Notes under the pieces: generated by a model
What the model saw: the letters and a program-made list of their open reading frames with translations, nothing else
Told to the model about the DNA's origin: nothing
Databases searched by the model: none
Translations under genes and position numbers: made by a program
Source: Nonomuraea sp. PA05
Lineage (GTDB): Bacteria > Actinomycetota > Actinomycetes > Streptosporangiales > Streptosporangiaceae
Reading direction: 5' to 3'
Length of the DNA: 64,000 bases
Assembly: GCF_008086045.1 (NCBI RefSeq)
Contig: NZ_VSEY01000001.1
Coordinates: forward strand, 1 to 64,000
Shown: one piece after another, positions 47,761-57,072 of the stretch
Layout: the number at the start of each line of letters is the position of its first letter
Position numbering within the stretch: the stretch's first letter is position 1

Positions 47761-49236
47761 TGGGGGCTCGCCGCTGGCGACGGCCGCCTCGATCGCGATC
47801 GTGGGCGGCTCCCCGCCCGTGACCGGTAACCCGCCGACGACGGTGTGCGTCCGCACGTCGAACGCCCCGCCGACCGGCGTCCCCGCCACCGCGAACGCCG
47901 GGAACGCCGCGCCCCCCGGCACCACGGAGGTGGAGATGTAGTCGCCCACCGTCCGCCCCTGCGTGCTGTTGGCCAGCCAGTCCAGCGCCATGCCCGCGTG
48001 CAGCTCGACCGGCGCCGACCAGCTCGCCCCGCCGTTGGTGGAGGAGGTGTAGGCGACCGTGAGCCGGCAGGCGGCGGGCGCGCAGGCGGCGTCGGGGTAG
48101 CGGTAGTAGGCCAGCGCGAGCCGGGCCCCCTTGCCGGAGCTGTCGCGGTCCACGCCGAGTCCGGGGATGAAGTGGTCGCCGCCGTCCTCGGTGACGCGCA
48201 GCACCTCGCCCCACGTGGCGCCGGAGGCCGAGCTGCTCAGCACGATGTCGTTGCCCGCGCACTCCACCTGGAAGCGGCAGTCCTGCCAGACGACGTACAC
48301 GGTGCCGGCGGCGTCCACCTCGGCCGACGGCAGCGGCGCGGCGCGCAGCCCGCCCGCCACCGTGTGCCGCTGCACCTGCGAGACGAGCACGCTCTGGCTC
48401 CAGGTGGCGCCGCCGTCGCGGGAGCGGAAGGAGCGGATCTGGCCGTCGTCGCTCAGGTACGGCACCACCACGGCGCCGTTCGGCCGCACCACCGGCTGCC
48501 CGCCCAGGCCGGTGGCGGTGGTGGCGGTCACGGCCCAGGTCTGGCCGCCGTCCGCCGAGCGGGCCACCTTGATCGCGTTGCCGGCGGCGTGATCGTCGAA
48601 CACCGCGTAGCAGGTGCCGCGGAACGCGCTGCCGGCGCCGTTGTCGCACACGGCCCAGCTCTTGTCCAGGTCGCCGCCGGTGGCGGTGGTGACGGGCGCG
48701 CTCCAGGTCAGGCCGCCGTCGGTGGAGCGGCTGGTCAGCACCGCCGCCCCGGTCACACCGCCGGCGTCGGCGAGCGCGAGCGAGGTGATCAGCCACGTGC
48801 CGTGCTCGGCGTCGTAGGCCACCGACGGGTCGCTGACCCGCGCGTACGGGCCGCCGCCCGCCGTGGTGATCCCGGGCAACGTGCCCTTCGCCCAGGTGGC
48901 GCCGTTGTCGGCGGACGTGGCGAACGTGATGCCGGCGGCCCCGCCGTCGTGGAATCGGCCCGCCTGCTGGGCCGCCACGATCGTCGTACCCCAGTGGTAG
49001 GTGTCAGGCCCGGCCGAGGTGCCGTGCTGGCCGGGCGCGCCGGCGTAGGCGTCGGACGCGAGCTCCGTCAGCGGCACGGCCTGCCCGTCCGTCCCGGCCG
49101 CCAGGAAGGCGTCCGTCTGAGCCGCCGGGGAAACGTCCGTCTGAGCAGCGAAGGCGGGGGCGGAGGATAACAGCAGGATCGCGGTCATGACGGTGACGAG
49201 TCCGCCGATTGCTCGGCGCCGGGTGGGCGATGGCAC
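47734..49236 (-). CDS. Secreted exo-sialidase-like (BNR) protein
   Basis: A 500-residue exported protein. Signal peptide residues 1-31 (LLLSSAPAFA-AQ). Asp-box motifs SADNGATW, STDGGLTW, SADGGQTW, SRDGGATW and STNGGASW mark a six-bladed propeller. I do not see the Arg triad or the Tyr/Glu pair of true sialidases, so enzyme activity is uncertain. GAGGTG precedes the GTG start. The 3' end with its stop is duplicated in a 27-bp repeat. Confidence 0.82.
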   Translation of the reverse strand: MPSPTRRRAIGGLVTVMTAILLLSSAPAFAAQTDVSPAAQTDAFLAAGTDGQAVPLTELASDAYAGAPGQHGTSAGPDTYHWGTTIVAAQQAGRFHDGGAAGITFATSADNGATWAKGTLPGITTAGGGPYARVSDPSVAYDAEHGTWLITSLALADAGGVTGAAVLTSRSTDGGLTWSAPVTTATGGDLDKSWAVCDNGAGSAFRGTCYAVFDDHAAGNAIKVARSADGGQTWAVTATTATGLGGQPVVRPNGAVVVPYLSDDGQIRSFRSRDGGATWSQSVLVSQVQRHTVAGGLRAAPLPSAEVDAAGTVYVVWQDCRFQVECAGNDIVLSSSASGATWGEVLRVTEDGGDHFIPGLGVDRDSSGKGARLALAYYRYPDAACAPAACRLTVAYTSSTNGGASWSAPVELHAGMALDWLANSTQGRTVGDYISTSVVPGGAAFPAFAVAGTPVGGAFDVRTHTVVGGLPVTGGEPPTIAIEAAVASGEPPAVASPTAR

Positions 49237-49320
49237 GGTTCACCTCACAGGGCGTGTCAACATCCACTTGGCACCGTCCCGTGCCCGCTGTCAACCTCCC
49301 GTCCAGATCTTCCCGCCGGG

Positions 49321-50439
49321 TCAGCGTCCGCCCTGGGCGATGTCCCGGTGGATCCGCGCCAGCGGCACGCCGTCGATCTGCAGGCAGCGCACCGTCTCGT
49401 TGACCATGGAGACCGGGCCGCACACGTACACGTCGTGCTCGGCCCAGGAGCGGAAGCGCCGCGTCACCTGGGGCAGGCTGCCGCGCATGCCGTCGTAGGA
49501 GGGCTGGTCGGAGACCACCGGCAGCACCCGCAGCCAGGGGTAGGCGGACTCCATCCTGATCAGGTCGGGCAGGTCGTACAGCTCCTCGGCCGTGCGGGCG
49601 CCGTACAGCAGGTGGATGTTGGGGCGGCGGCCGGAGGCGATGACCGACTCGATGATCGCCTTCAGCGGCGCCAGGCCGGTGCCGCCCGCCACGCAGAGCA
49701 TGTCGCGCACGCTGTGCTCGCGCGGCGCCATCGTGCCCATCGGCGGGCCCAGCATGAGCGTGTCGCCGACGCGGGTGTGCCTGATCAGCGTGGTCGAGAC
49801 CCAGCCGCCGGGCACCGAGCGCACGTGCAGCCTGATCGTGTTGTCGGGGCGCGGCGCGTTGGCGATGGAGAACGTCCGCCACACGCGCGGCCAGCGCGGC
49901 GTCTGCACGTTGACGTACTGGCCGGGGGCGAACGGCAGGCGCTGCGTGGGCCGCAGCGTGAGGACCGCGATGTCCTGGTGGCGCGGCTCGTGGTCGATGA
50001 CCTCGGCCAGCCACCAGGCGGGGGAGACCCCGGCGTCGGACTCGGCGGACTCGATCATGAGGTTGGCCGCCGCCGTGTACGCCGACACCCACGCCGCCTC
50101 GATCTCGTGGTTCCAGATGTCGGCCGCGAACCGGCGGATCGTGGCCAGCAGGGCGTTGCCCACGGCCGTGTAGTGCTCCGCGACCACGCCGTACTTGCGG
50201 TGGTCCCTGCCGAGCTGCCCGAGAAAGGCCGCCAGGCTGTCGGGGCTGTCCAGGCTCCACACGATCCGGGTGAGCGCCCCGAACAACCGGTCCCGCTGGA
50301 CGTCCATGGCGGGCGGGAACATGCCCCTTAAGTGTGGACTCTCGGCGAACAAGCGGCCGTAGAAGTAGGCCGTGGCCTTGTCGGCCACGGGTTCGACGAC
50401 GGAGAAACTCTCTTTGACCAGTCGCGGATTCAACGACAT
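49321..50439 (-). CDS. Flavohaemoprotein-like globin/reductase
   Basis: A 372-residue two-part protein. Residues ~5-130 are a globin with proximal His80 in GRDHRKYGV. Residues ~140-370 are an FAD/NAD-binding ferredoxin-reductase module (PFAPGQYVNVQTP, RTFSIANAP, CVAGGTGLAPLKAII, VYVCGPVSMV). It would turn nitric oxide to nitrate or transfer electrons to oxygen. Its short reductase resembles actinobacterial FHb-like proteins. The ATG at 50439 is taken; a GTG at 50454 is possible. An AT-rich palindrome lies ~180 bases upstream. Confidence 0.9.
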   Translation of the reverse strand: MSLNPRLVKESFSVVEPVADKATAYFYGRLFAESPHLRGMFPPAMDVQRDRLFGALTRIVWSLDSPDSLAAFLGQLGRDHRKYGVVAEHYTAVGNALLATIRRFAADIWNHEIEAAWVSAYTAAANLMIESAESDAGVSPAWWLAEVIDHEPRHQDIAVLTLRPTQRLPFAPGQYVNVQTPRWPRVWRTFSIANAPRPDNTIRLHVRSVPGGWVSTTLIRHTRVGDTLMLGPPMGTMAPREHSVRDMLCVAGGTGLAPLKAIIESVIASGRRPNIHLLYGARTAEELYDLPDLIRMESAYPWLRVLPVVSDQPSYDGMRGSLPQVTRRFRSWAEHDVYVCGPVSMVNETVRCLQIDGVPLARIHRDIAQGGR

Positions 50440-50793
50440 ATGTTCCAGCCCCACCTTTTGACCGGCCTCGTACTCCGGTCTCGACCTGCACCTCCCTGAC
50501 AGTCCGGGTCGTGAGCGCGGGGCCCTCCCCGGCCATTCCCGTGCGCTCGAAATTGAGTCTTACACCACTGATGACGCGTCACAACCGATTCCCACCAATT
50601 TCGCGCGGTTTCGAGATGGAAATACGAAGATAAATATTTCTCGCATTCATCGGGGGTTGTTCGGCGGGCCGGCGAGGGTGCGACCTGGAGCGAACGTCAC
50701 CTCCAGGGACGGAACGGGCGAATCACGGAAAGCCCGTGCCCAGGGAGGCAAGGGATCTTTGGGAGAGGTGACATATCGGAAAGGGAGTACGCC
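50440..50793. other. Intergenic region between two divergent transcripts
   Basis: Holds the upstream region of the flavohaemoprotein gene and of the glutaminase-like gene. It has a locally AT-rich stretch (about 50560-50650) with a GAAATA/TATTTC inverted repeat. No credible main gene is seen. Confidence 0.6.
50619..50640. promoter_or_regulatory. AT-rich inverted repeat upstream of the flavohaemoprotein gene
   Basis: GAAATA (50619-50624) and TATTTC (50635-50640), perfect, separated by ten bases. The position and AT content suit an operator, for example of a nitric-oxide sensor such as NsrR; the match to an NsrR site was not verified. Confidence 0.35.
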
Positions 50794-50886
50794 ATGATGG
50801 GGCGTGGGGCCGTCCCCGTGAGGCCGAAGCCGACGGCCGCCCGACTCCACCATGCCCCCATGGAGATCGCATGTCCCGACCGCTGA
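50794..50886 (+). CDS. Possible 30-residue upstream ORF overlapping the glutaminase-like gene
   Basis: ATG at 50794 with AAAGGGAG six bases upstream gives a 30-codon basic peptide that ends 13 bases inside the next gene. The next gene itself has only GGAGATCGC before its ATG. The arrangement suits translational coupling, but there is no family support. Confidence 0.35.
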   Translation: MMGRGAVPVRPKPTAARLHHAPMEIACPDR

Positions 50887-51557
50887 TCGGTATCACCGCC
50901 TACTTCGAAGCAGCCCGCTGGGGCGACTGGGTGCGGGAGGCCGTGCTGTCCCCGCCCTCCTACGCCAAGGCGGTCGGGCGGGCGGGGGGCGCGCCCGTGG
51001 TGCTGCCGCCCCTGGCTCCCAGCGCCGTGGACGACTACGTGAGCGGGCTGAAGGGCGTCGTCCTGGCCGGTGGCGTCGAGGTGGCGGCCGACGCCTACAA
51101 CGGCGAGCAGGACGAGCGCGTCCACGAGCCGCAGGCGCAGCGCGACCGGTTCGAGCTGGCCCTGGCCAGGGCCGCGGTGCGCGCCGACATCCCGATCCTG
51201 GCCGTCGCCAGGGGCATGCACGTGCTGAACGTCGCCCAGGGCGGCACGCTCATCCCGTGGCTGCCCGACGTGCTCGACAGCGACCGGCACGCCGAGCCGG
51301 ACGGCGGTCACACGATCCAGGTCAGCGTCTCCAGCAAGCTCGGCAAGGCCGTCGGCGACCGGGTCGAGACCAGCGCGCCGCACCACCAGTCCGTACGCCG
51401 TCTCGGCTCCGGCCTGCTGGCCGTGGCCTGGGCGGAAGACCAGATCGTGGAGGGCATCGAGCTGCAGGGACACCGGTTCGGCGTGGGCGTCCAGTGGCAC
51501 CCGGAGAGAGGCGGCGACAACCGCCTCTTCGATGCGTTCATCGAGGCGGCCCGCTAG
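50871..51557 (+). CDS. Gamma-glutamyl-gamma-aminobutyrate hydrolase (PuuD)-like protein without the catalytic Cys
   Basis: A 228-residue class I glutamine-amidotransferase-like fold of the PuuD family. The fold motifs are there: LAGGVEVAADAYNGE, LAVARGMHVLNVAQGGTL, and the His/Glu of GVQWHPER. The nucleophile position, normally Cys in ICRG, is Ala113 (VARG). As written, thiol-based hydrolysis is not possible. It could be a binding protein, or an enzyme with a different mechanism. The next gene starts nine bases after the stop. Confidence 0.85.
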   Translation: MSRPLIGITAYFEAARWGDWVREAVLSPPSYAKAVGRAGGAPVVLPPLAPSAVDDYVSGLKGVVLAGGVEVAADAYNGEQDERVHEPQAQRDRFELALARAAVRADIPILAVARGMHVLNVAQGGTLIPWLPDVLDSDRHAEPDGGHTIQVSVSSKLGKAVGDRVETSAPHHQSVRRLGSGLLAVAWAEDQIVEGIELQGHRFGVGVQWHPERGGDNRLFDAFIEAAR

Positions 51558-51566
51558 GCTGCGATC

Positions 51567-52481
51567 ATGCCGCTGCACCCCCAGGCGCGGGAGTACCTCG
51601 CCCGGTACCCATCGGATCTCGACGCCGACCTGGCCGCGCTCGACCTGGCCGCGATCCAGGACATGCGCGCGCAGGACACGTTCGCGGCCCACCGAGGGCC
51701 GCTGACGAAGCTGCCGTTCGTGCGTGACGAGGAGGCGGAGGGCGTCCCCATCCGCATCTACCGCGCCGACCCGGGAGACGGCCCGCTGCCGGTCGTGGTC
51801 TACTTCCACGGCGGCGGCTGGGTGTTCGGCAGCGTCAGACGCAACGACCCGACCGCCCGCGACCTGGCCATCCGCACGGGCGCCGTGGTCGTCTCCGTCG
51901 ACTACCGGCTGGCGCCGGAAAGCCCCTTCCCGGCCGCCGCCGACGACGCCTGGACGGTCGTGCGCGACATCTTCGCCAGGCCCGCCTTCTACCAGAGCAA
52001 CGGCAGCGTCGCCGTGAGCGGCGACAGCGCGGGCGGCAACCTGGCCGCCGTCGCCGCCTGGCAGGCCCGCGACGCCGGCCTGCGACTGGCGCACCAGGTG
52101 CTCGTCTACCCGGTGCTCGACGTGGCGATGGACACTCCCAGCTACGCCGAGTTCGCCAAGGGCTTCGGCCTGGACGCCGAGGAGATGGCCTGGTTCGCCC
52201 GCCAGTACGCGCCGGAGGCCGACCCGGCCGACCCGCGGCTGTCCCCGCTGCGCCTGCCCGGACTGTCCGGCCTGGCCTCCGCCACGATCGTGACCGCGGG
52301 CTGCGACGTCCTCAGGGACGAGGGCGAACGCTACGCGGCCCTGCTGGCCGAGGCGGGCGTGCCGGTCGACCTGCGCAGGTTCGAGGGCGCGGTGCACTCG
52401 TTCTACGTCCTGCCCGGCCTGTTCGACCAGGCGATCGAGGCCAGAGAGTACGTCGCGGACCGGCTGCGGGAGCACCTGTGA
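51567..52481 (+). CDS. Alpha/beta hydrolase (hormone-sensitive lipase family)
   Basis: A 304-residue esterase. The oxyanion motif is HGGGWVFGS, the nucleophile lies in [10 protein letters not shown], an Asp in GCDVLRDEG and a His in [15 protein letters not shown] box overlaps the previous stop and lies six bases before the ATG, so it may have its own leaderless transcript. The stop overlaps the enoyl-CoA hydratase start (TGATG), suggesting that an ester or acyl-CoA intermediate links them. Confidence 0.92.
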   Translation: MPLHPQAREYLARYPSDLDADLAALDLAAIQDMRAQDTFAAHRGPLTKLPFVRDEEAEGVPIRIYRADPGDGPLPVVVYFHGGGWVFGSVRRNDPTARDLAIRTGAVVVSVDYRLAPESPFPAAADDAWTVVRDIFARPAFYQSNGSVAVSGDSAGGNLAAVAAWQARDAGLRLAHQVLVYPVLDVAMDTPSYAEFAKGFGLDAEEMAWFARQYAPEADPADPRLSPLRLPGLSGLASATIVTAGCDVLRDEGERYAALLAEAGVPVDLRRFEGAVHSFYVLPGLFDQAIEAREYVADRLREHL

Positions 52482-53263
52482 TGGACGCCTACACCAAGCT
52501 CAAGCTCGACACCCCGGCCGAGGGCGTGCTGCGGATCACGATCAGCGAGCCGTCCCGCCTCAACGCCGTGGACGCCACCGCCCACCGCGAGCTGGGCGAG
52601 ATCTGGCGCGACGCCGACCGCGACGACAGCGTGCGCGCCATCGTGGTCAGGGGCGAGGGCCGGGCCTTCTCGGCGGGCGGCGACCTGTCCATGATCGAGG
52701 AGATGATGCGCGACCACGCCACCCGGCTGCGCGTCTTCGCCGAGGCCCGCGACATCGTCTACAACGTGCTCAACTGCGCCAAGCCGGTCGTCTCCGCCAT
52801 CCAGGGCCCCGCCGTCGGCGCGGGGCTGGCCGTCGCGCTGCTGGCCGACATCTCCGTGGCGGGCCGCACCGCGCGCATCATCGACGGCCACACCAGGCTC
52901 GGCGTCGCCGCCGGCGACCACGCCGCGATCATCTGGCCGCTGCTGTGCGGCATGGCCAAGGCCAAGTACCACCTGCTGCTCTGCGAGCCCGTCACCGGCG
53001 AGGACGCCGAGCGCATGGGCCTCGTCAGCCTGTGCGTGGACGACGACCAGGTGCACGACAAGGCCATGGAGATCGCCGTCAGGCTCGCGGCCGGCGCCCA
53101 GGAGGCGATCAGGCTCACCAAGTACTCGCTCAACAACTGGCTGCGCCTGGCGGGCCCGTCCTTCGACGCCTCGCTCGCCATGGAGTTCCTCGGATTCACC
53201 GGCCCCGACGCAGGTGAGGGCGTGCGCGCGCTGCGCGAGAAGCGGCCGCCCGCCTTCGGCTGA
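52481..53263 (+). CDS. Enoyl-CoA hydratase/isomerase family protein
   Basis: A 260-residue crotonase. The oxyanion regions [16 protein letters not shown] and [23 protein letters not shown] are present. The usual catalytic Glu positions are not both obvious ([19 protein letters not shown] has Asp), so hydratase activity is uncertain; isomerase or other crotonase chemistry is possible. An ATG at 52481 is taken; an in-frame GTG sits directly before it. GGGAG lies about nine bases upstream. Confidence 0.88.
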   Translation: MDAYTKLKLDTPAEGVLRITISEPSRLNAVDATAHRELGEIWRDADRDDSVRAIVVRGEGRAFSAGGDLSMIEEMMRDHATRLRVFAEARDIVYNVLNCAKPVVSAIQGPAVGAGLAVALLADISVAGRTARIIDGHTRLGVAAGDHAAIIWPLLCGMAKAKYHLLLCEPVTGEDAERMGLVSLCVDDDQVHDKAMEIAVRLAAGAQEAIRLTKYSLNNWLRLAGPSFDASLAMEFLGFTGPDAGEGVRALREKRPPAFG

Positions 53264-53445
53264 CCTCCGATCCCGGCACGAGACGAATGCTTCCCCAGGC
53301 CTCGGGTAGGCGGCTTTCACGGAGGACGACGACGGGGGGAGGAGGTCAACCGACGCGGCTGCCGGTCGCGGAAAGCCGCGGGGCGGTCCGAGTGCCCGCG
53401 CCGCGAGGGGGTTGAGCAACCAGCTCCCCGCTTACAGGCGTGGCC

Positions 53446-53471
53446 CGCCCGATTACGGCGCCAATCGGGCG
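53446..53471. terminator. Hairpin between the crotonase and the methyltransferase genes
   Basis: Perfect 9-bp arms CGCCCGATT (53446-53454) and AATCGGGCG (53463-53471), eight-base loop, in the gap between two convergent genes. 53264-53445 holds no gene that I can support. Confidence 0.6.
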
Positions 53472-53491
53472 GCCGGGCTCCCCGCCAGGGC

Positions 53492-53547
53492 CCCTGTTGG
53501 GGACGGCGAGCGAGCAAGGTCCCTATCGGGGACGGCGAGCGTGGAAG
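53492..53547. repeat. 29-bp duplication at the methyltransferase 3' end
   Basis: Copies begin at 53492 and 53521 (core GGGGACGGCGAGCG). The second includes the methyltransferase stop codon; in the first the stop triplet is changed. Confidence 0.75.
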
Positions 53548-54110
53548 ACGAAGGCGGGCGGAGTGTTCCGCCACACCGTACGCCCCGGCACCACTTCCTC
53601 GAACCGCTCCGCCAGCAGCGCGCGGAACCGCCGCGCGGAGCTGAGCGGAATGGCGTGGATGTAGGAGAACGTGGTGAACGCCGCCCCAGGGCTCATCGCC
53701 CCCGTCACGGCACCCAGCAGATCACGCTGCAACTGGCCGGGGAACGCCGCCCAGGGCAGCCCGCTCACCACCACGTCAGCCATCCGCAGCCCGCGCTCGG
53801 CCAGCAGGTCGCTCAGGCGCGTGGCGTCCGCGTTGGCCACGTCCACCTTCGGGAACCGCTCGGCCAGCAGCCGGGCCATCGGCTCGTTCAGCTCCACCGC
53901 CAGATGGTGCCCCCGCCCGCTCAGCCGCTGCTGGATCTCCGCGGTGAACGGGCCCGTACCAGGCCCGAGTTCGACCACGATCGGCTCGCCCTTCTCCGGG
54001 ACAGGCGCGCAGACGGCCGCGGCCAGATGCCGCGAGCTCGGCGCCAGCGCGCCGATGGCGGCCGGGTTGCGCAGGAACTGGCCGAGGAACAGTGCGGTGT
54101 CGTTGGGCAT
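53523..54110 (-). CDS. SAM-dependent methyltransferase (phospholipid N-methyltransferase-like)
   Basis: A 195-residue class I methyltransferase. The SAM motif is VVELGPGTGPFTAEI, followed by LAVELNEPMARLLAERFP and VVSGLPWAAFP, a pattern of the PmtA-like/rRNA dimethyltransferase-related group. The opening FLGQFLRNPAAIGALAPSS is typical of those phospholipid methyltransferases. The target (phosphatidylethanolamine or another) is inferred. TAGGTT lies six bases before the ATG, a leaderless arrangement. It diverges from the histidine kinase gene. Confidence 0.85.
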   Translation of the reverse strand: MPNDTALFLGQFLRNPAAIGALAPSSRHLAAAVCAPVPEKGEPIVVELGPGTGPFTAEIQQRLSGRGHHLAVELNEPMARLLAERFPKVDVANADATRLSDLLAERGLRMADVVVSGLPWAAFPGQLQRDLLGAVTGAMSPGAAFTTFSYIHAIPLSSARRFRALLAERFEEVVPGRTVWRNTPPAFVFHARRPR

Positions 54111-54239
54111 GACCCGAACCTAGGCCCGCGACCGCGCTTGATCGCTCCGCCGTCCGGGCGGACCTCCGGCCACTTGGAGGAGGCGCACTCCTCCGCCCGG
54201 AGGAACAACCGCACGCGGCGAGGCGGATACGGTGTGTCC

Positions 54240-55850
54240 ATGCGTTGGCGTGGTGTGCCGCTCGATATCCTGGTCGCGGCCTCGGCAGTGGGCCTCGACC
54301 TGCTGACCACCGCCAAGGCGGGCGACACGGAGTTCCTCCCCGCCGAGCTGAACCTGCCCATGGCGCTGCTGGTCGGCCTGCCCATGGGGCTGGTGCGCCG
54401 CTGGCCCGTGATCGTCAGCCTCTACCTCGCGGCGGCCCTGTTCGTCACCGACCAGCTCGGCTCGTTCACCTCCAACACCGCCCAGATCCTCCTGTGCGTG
54501 GCGCTCGGCGTGGCCGGCTACACCTCCAGGGTGCGCGCCACCGCCCTGGCCGTGGCCGCGTCGATCTTCGCGACCGCGTTCAACATCGCCGACCCCGGCG
54601 CCGCGCTCACCGGCAACATGTGGATGTACTCCGTCCTGCTGCCCGTCTTCCCCGCCGTGCTCGGCGCCTACCTGCGCAGCTCCGCGGAACGCCTGGAGGA
54701 GCGCGAGGTCACCCCCGACGCGCTGCTCGCCGCCGGCGGCGTGGCCATCACCGTGCTCAGCACCTGGACCGCCTGGCACTCCGGCACCCAGCCCGTCTGG
54801 GTGGTCGGCCTGCTCGCCGTCGTGGGCGGCCTGTCACTGGGCATCGCCAGGCGGCTGCCCGGCCTGGTCTTCCTGCTGCAGGGCGTGCTGCTCGTCTCCG
54901 CCGACACCTACCTGAACGCCGCCGTCAACACGTGCGTGATCCTCACCCTCATCGCCATCGGCGTGTTCTCCATGCGTGTGGTGTCCTGGGCGTGGACGGT
55001 GGCCGCGTACGTCACCGGCTGCCTGCTCACCGCCATCGCCGTCGTCGGCGACAACACCGAGATCACCGGATTCCGCGTGGGGGTCCTCATGACGCTGGTC
55101 GCCACGCCCATCGCCATCGGCCGCTACCTGGGCGTGCGCAGGGCCGCCGCGGCCACCGAGAAGCTCGTCGCCGAGGAGGCCGCGCGCGCCGCCGTCGCCC
55201 AGGTGCGCGCCGACCAGCTCGCCGAACGCGAGCGCATCGCCCGCGACGTGCACGACATCGTCGCCCACCACGTCGGCGCCATGGTGCTGCGGGCCAGCGC
55301 CGCCCGCTACGCCGCCCCCGACGGGCCCGTCGCCGACGCGCTCAACGACATCAGGGAGACCGGCCACCAGGTGCTGCAGGACCTGCGCGACCTGCTCGAC
55401 CTGCTGCGCGACCCCGACCGCCAGCCCGACCTGCTGGCCAACCCCGCCGACGTCGTCCGCGAGTCCGCCGAGCGCATGGCCGCCGCGGGCCTCGTCGTCG
55501 ACCTCGACCTCGACCCGGCCACCGACCAGACGCCGCTGATCGCCCGCACCTCGGCGGCCCGCATCGTCCAGGAAGGACTGACCAACGTGCTCAAGCACGC
55601 AGGCCCCGGCACCCGGGTCCGCGTCTCCGTGACCCCGTCGGAGGAAGGGCTGGACGTCGAGATCCGCAACGGCCGCCCGCCCACCGCCATCGAGCGCCTG
55701 CCCTCCTCCGGGCGCGGCCTGGCGGGCATGCGCGAGCGGGTGCGCACCCTCGGCGGCACCCTCAGCGCCGGGCCCGACGGCGAGGGCGGCTGGCTGCTGG
55801 CCGCCCACCTGCCCGCCCACACCCGCGTGTCCCCGGGGAGCGCGGCGTGA
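54240..55850 (+). CDS. Sensor histidine kinase (DesK/NarX type)
   Basis: A 536-residue kinase. Residues ~1-300 contain about eight or nine membrane helices. A coiled region leads to the HisKA_3 domain, with phospho-accepting His in ERERIARDVHDIVAHHV near residue 337, and a HATPase domain with ARIVQEGLTNVLKHAG and SSGRGLAGMRERV. It should phosphorylate the response regulator encoded next, which overlaps it by GTGA. A TACGGT box lies six bases before the ATG, so the mRNA is probably leaderless. The signal is unknown. Confidence 0.92.
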   Translation: MRWRGVPLDILVAASAVGLDLLTTAKAGDTEFLPAELNLPMALLVGLPMGLVRRWPVIVSLYLAAALFVTDQLGSFTSNTAQILLCVALGVAGYTSRVRATALAVAASIFATAFNIADPGAALTGNMWMYSVLLPVFPAVLGAYLRSSAERLEEREVTPDALLAAGGVAITVLSTWTAWHSGTQPVWVVGLLAVVGGLSLGIARRLPGLVFLLQGVLLVSADTYLNAAVNTCVILTLIAIGVFSMRVVSWAWTVAAYVTGCLLTAIAVVGDNTEITGFRVGVLMTLVATPIAIGRYLGVRRAAAATEKLVAEEAARAAVAQVRADQLAERERIARDVHDIVAHHVGAMVLRASAARYAAPDGPVADALNDIRETGHQVLQDLRDLLDLLRDPDRQPDLLANPADVVRESAERMAAAGLVVDLDLDPATDQTPLIARTSAARIVQEGLTNVLKHAGPGTRVRVSVTPSEEGLDVEIRNGRPPTAIERLPSSGRGLAGMRERVRTLGGTLSAGPDGEGGWLLAAHLPAHTRVSPGSAA

Positions 55851-56524
55851 TCCGCGTGCTGGTCGCCGACGACCAGGCGCTCGTCCGCGCAGGCGTACGC
55901 ATGCTGCTGCAGGCCACCGGCGACATGGAGGTCGTCGGCGAGGCCGAGGACGGCGCCGAGGCCGTCCGCCTGGCCGAGCGCCACCTGCCCGACGTGATCC
56001 TGATGGACCTGCGCATGCCCAGGGTCGACGGCCTGGAAGCCATCAAACGCGTCCTCGCCGCCCGCCCCGGCACCCGCATCGTCGTGCTGACCACCTTCGC
56101 CGAGGACGGCAACGTCTACGCAGCCCTGCGCGCCGGCGCGGTCGGCTTCCTGGTCAAGGACGACGAGCCCGAGCGCATGGTGGACGCCGTCCGCAGGGCC
56201 GCCGCAGGCGAGCAGCTCCTCGCCCCCTCCGTGCTGCGCCGCGTCGTCGAACGCTTCCTGGCCGCCGAGGAGCAGGCCGCGCCCGCCGCCCCGCCCGGGC
56301 TGACCGAGCGGGAGCTGGAGGTGCTGGCCCTGGTCGGCACCGGCCTGTCCAACGCGGAGATCGCCGAGGAGCTGCACGTCGGCGTCACGACGGTCAAGAC
56401 GCACATCGCCGCCGCGATGGACAAGCTGGGCCTGCGCAACCGCATCCAGGCCGCCGTCGTCGCCCACCGCACCGGCCTCGTCGACGCCTCCTTCCGCCCG
56501 GTACGCCAGCCGCGCGGCGGCTGA
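55847..56524 (+). CDS. Response regulator (NarL/LuxR family)
   Basis: A 225-residue regulator. The receiver has acidic residues VADDQ, phospho-site Asp54 (VILMDLRMP), Thr in VVLTTF and Lys in FLVKDD. A LuxR-type helix-turn-helix ends it (LTERELEVLALVGTGLSNAEIAEELHVGVTTVKTHI). The GTG at 55847 overlaps the kinase stop. Its target may be the small membrane protein that follows. Confidence 0.94.
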   Translation: MIRVLVADDQALVRAGVRMLLQATGDMEVVGEAEDGAEAVRLAERHLPDVILMDLRMPRVDGLEAIKRVLAARPGTRIVVLTTFAEDGNVYAALRAGAVGFLVKDDEPERMVDAVRRAAAGEQLLAPSVLRRVVERFLAAEEQAAPAAPPGLTERELEVLALVGTGLSNAEIAEELHVGVTTVKTHIAAAMDKLGLRNRIQAAVVAHRTGLVDASFRPVRQPRGG

Positions 56525-56648
56525 CCGGCCCGTACGGCGCCGGTGGAGATCCATCCCCGGACGTACCGGTGAGTCATCCGGCAGGGTGACGACCCCCGGC
56601 GCCGCCCCCCGCCACCATGTGATCCTTCACCCAGCGAAAGGATCCTCC

Positions 56649-57062
56649 ATGGCCATGCGGGAAACCGTCACCATGCCCCGGCCTGCGGGCCGGGTCTCCT
56701 CCGGCCTCCTCTACAGCCTGCGCGTCGCCGTCACCGCCCAGGCGGCGGCGCTGCTCGTCGCCGCCTCCTTCGCCGGCCAGGCGGTCGAGTCCGAGCCGAT
56801 GATCGAGGCCCACGTCCTGGCCGGCATGGCCGTGCACCTCGTCGCCCTCGTCCAGATCGTGCTGGCCGTCCTGGTCTGGCGCCCGGGACGCGGCGCCGGC
56901 TGGCCCGCCCTGGCCAGCGTCGCGCTGTTCGTGGTCGGCATGCTCCAGCACGTCACCTGGCTGTGGCTCGGCGCCCACCTGCCCGCGGGGGTGACCCTGT
57001 TCGGGCTGATCACCGCCGTACTGGTCTGGGCATGGTCCCCGGCAGCGGCCCGCCGCCGCTAA
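56649..57062 (+). CDS. Small four-helix membrane protein of unknown function
   Basis: A 137-residue protein with four hydrophobic segments (VAVTAQAAALLVAASFAG; HVLAGMAVHLVALVQIVLAVLVW; ALASVALFVVGMLQHVTWLWLG; GVTLFGLITAVLVWAW). Two helices carry His residues, as in small haem-binding or cytochrome b561-like proteins, but I cannot place it. The ATG at 56649 has AAAGGATCC upstream. Confidence 0.6.
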   Translation: MAMRETVTMPRPAGRVSSGLLYSLRVAVTAQAAALLVAASFAGQAVESEPMIEAHVLAGMAVHLVALVQIVLAVLVWRPGRGAGWPALASVALFVVGMLQHVTWLWLGAHLPAGVTLFGLITAVLVWAWSPAAARRR

Positions 57063-57072
57063 GGTCGGAGAT

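Noticed and set aside
53412-54239. N-terminal extension of the histidine kinase frame
   Set aside because: It runs through the opposite methyltransferase gene and a terminator hairpin; the ATG at 54240 has the leaderless layout and begins with a normal membrane helix.
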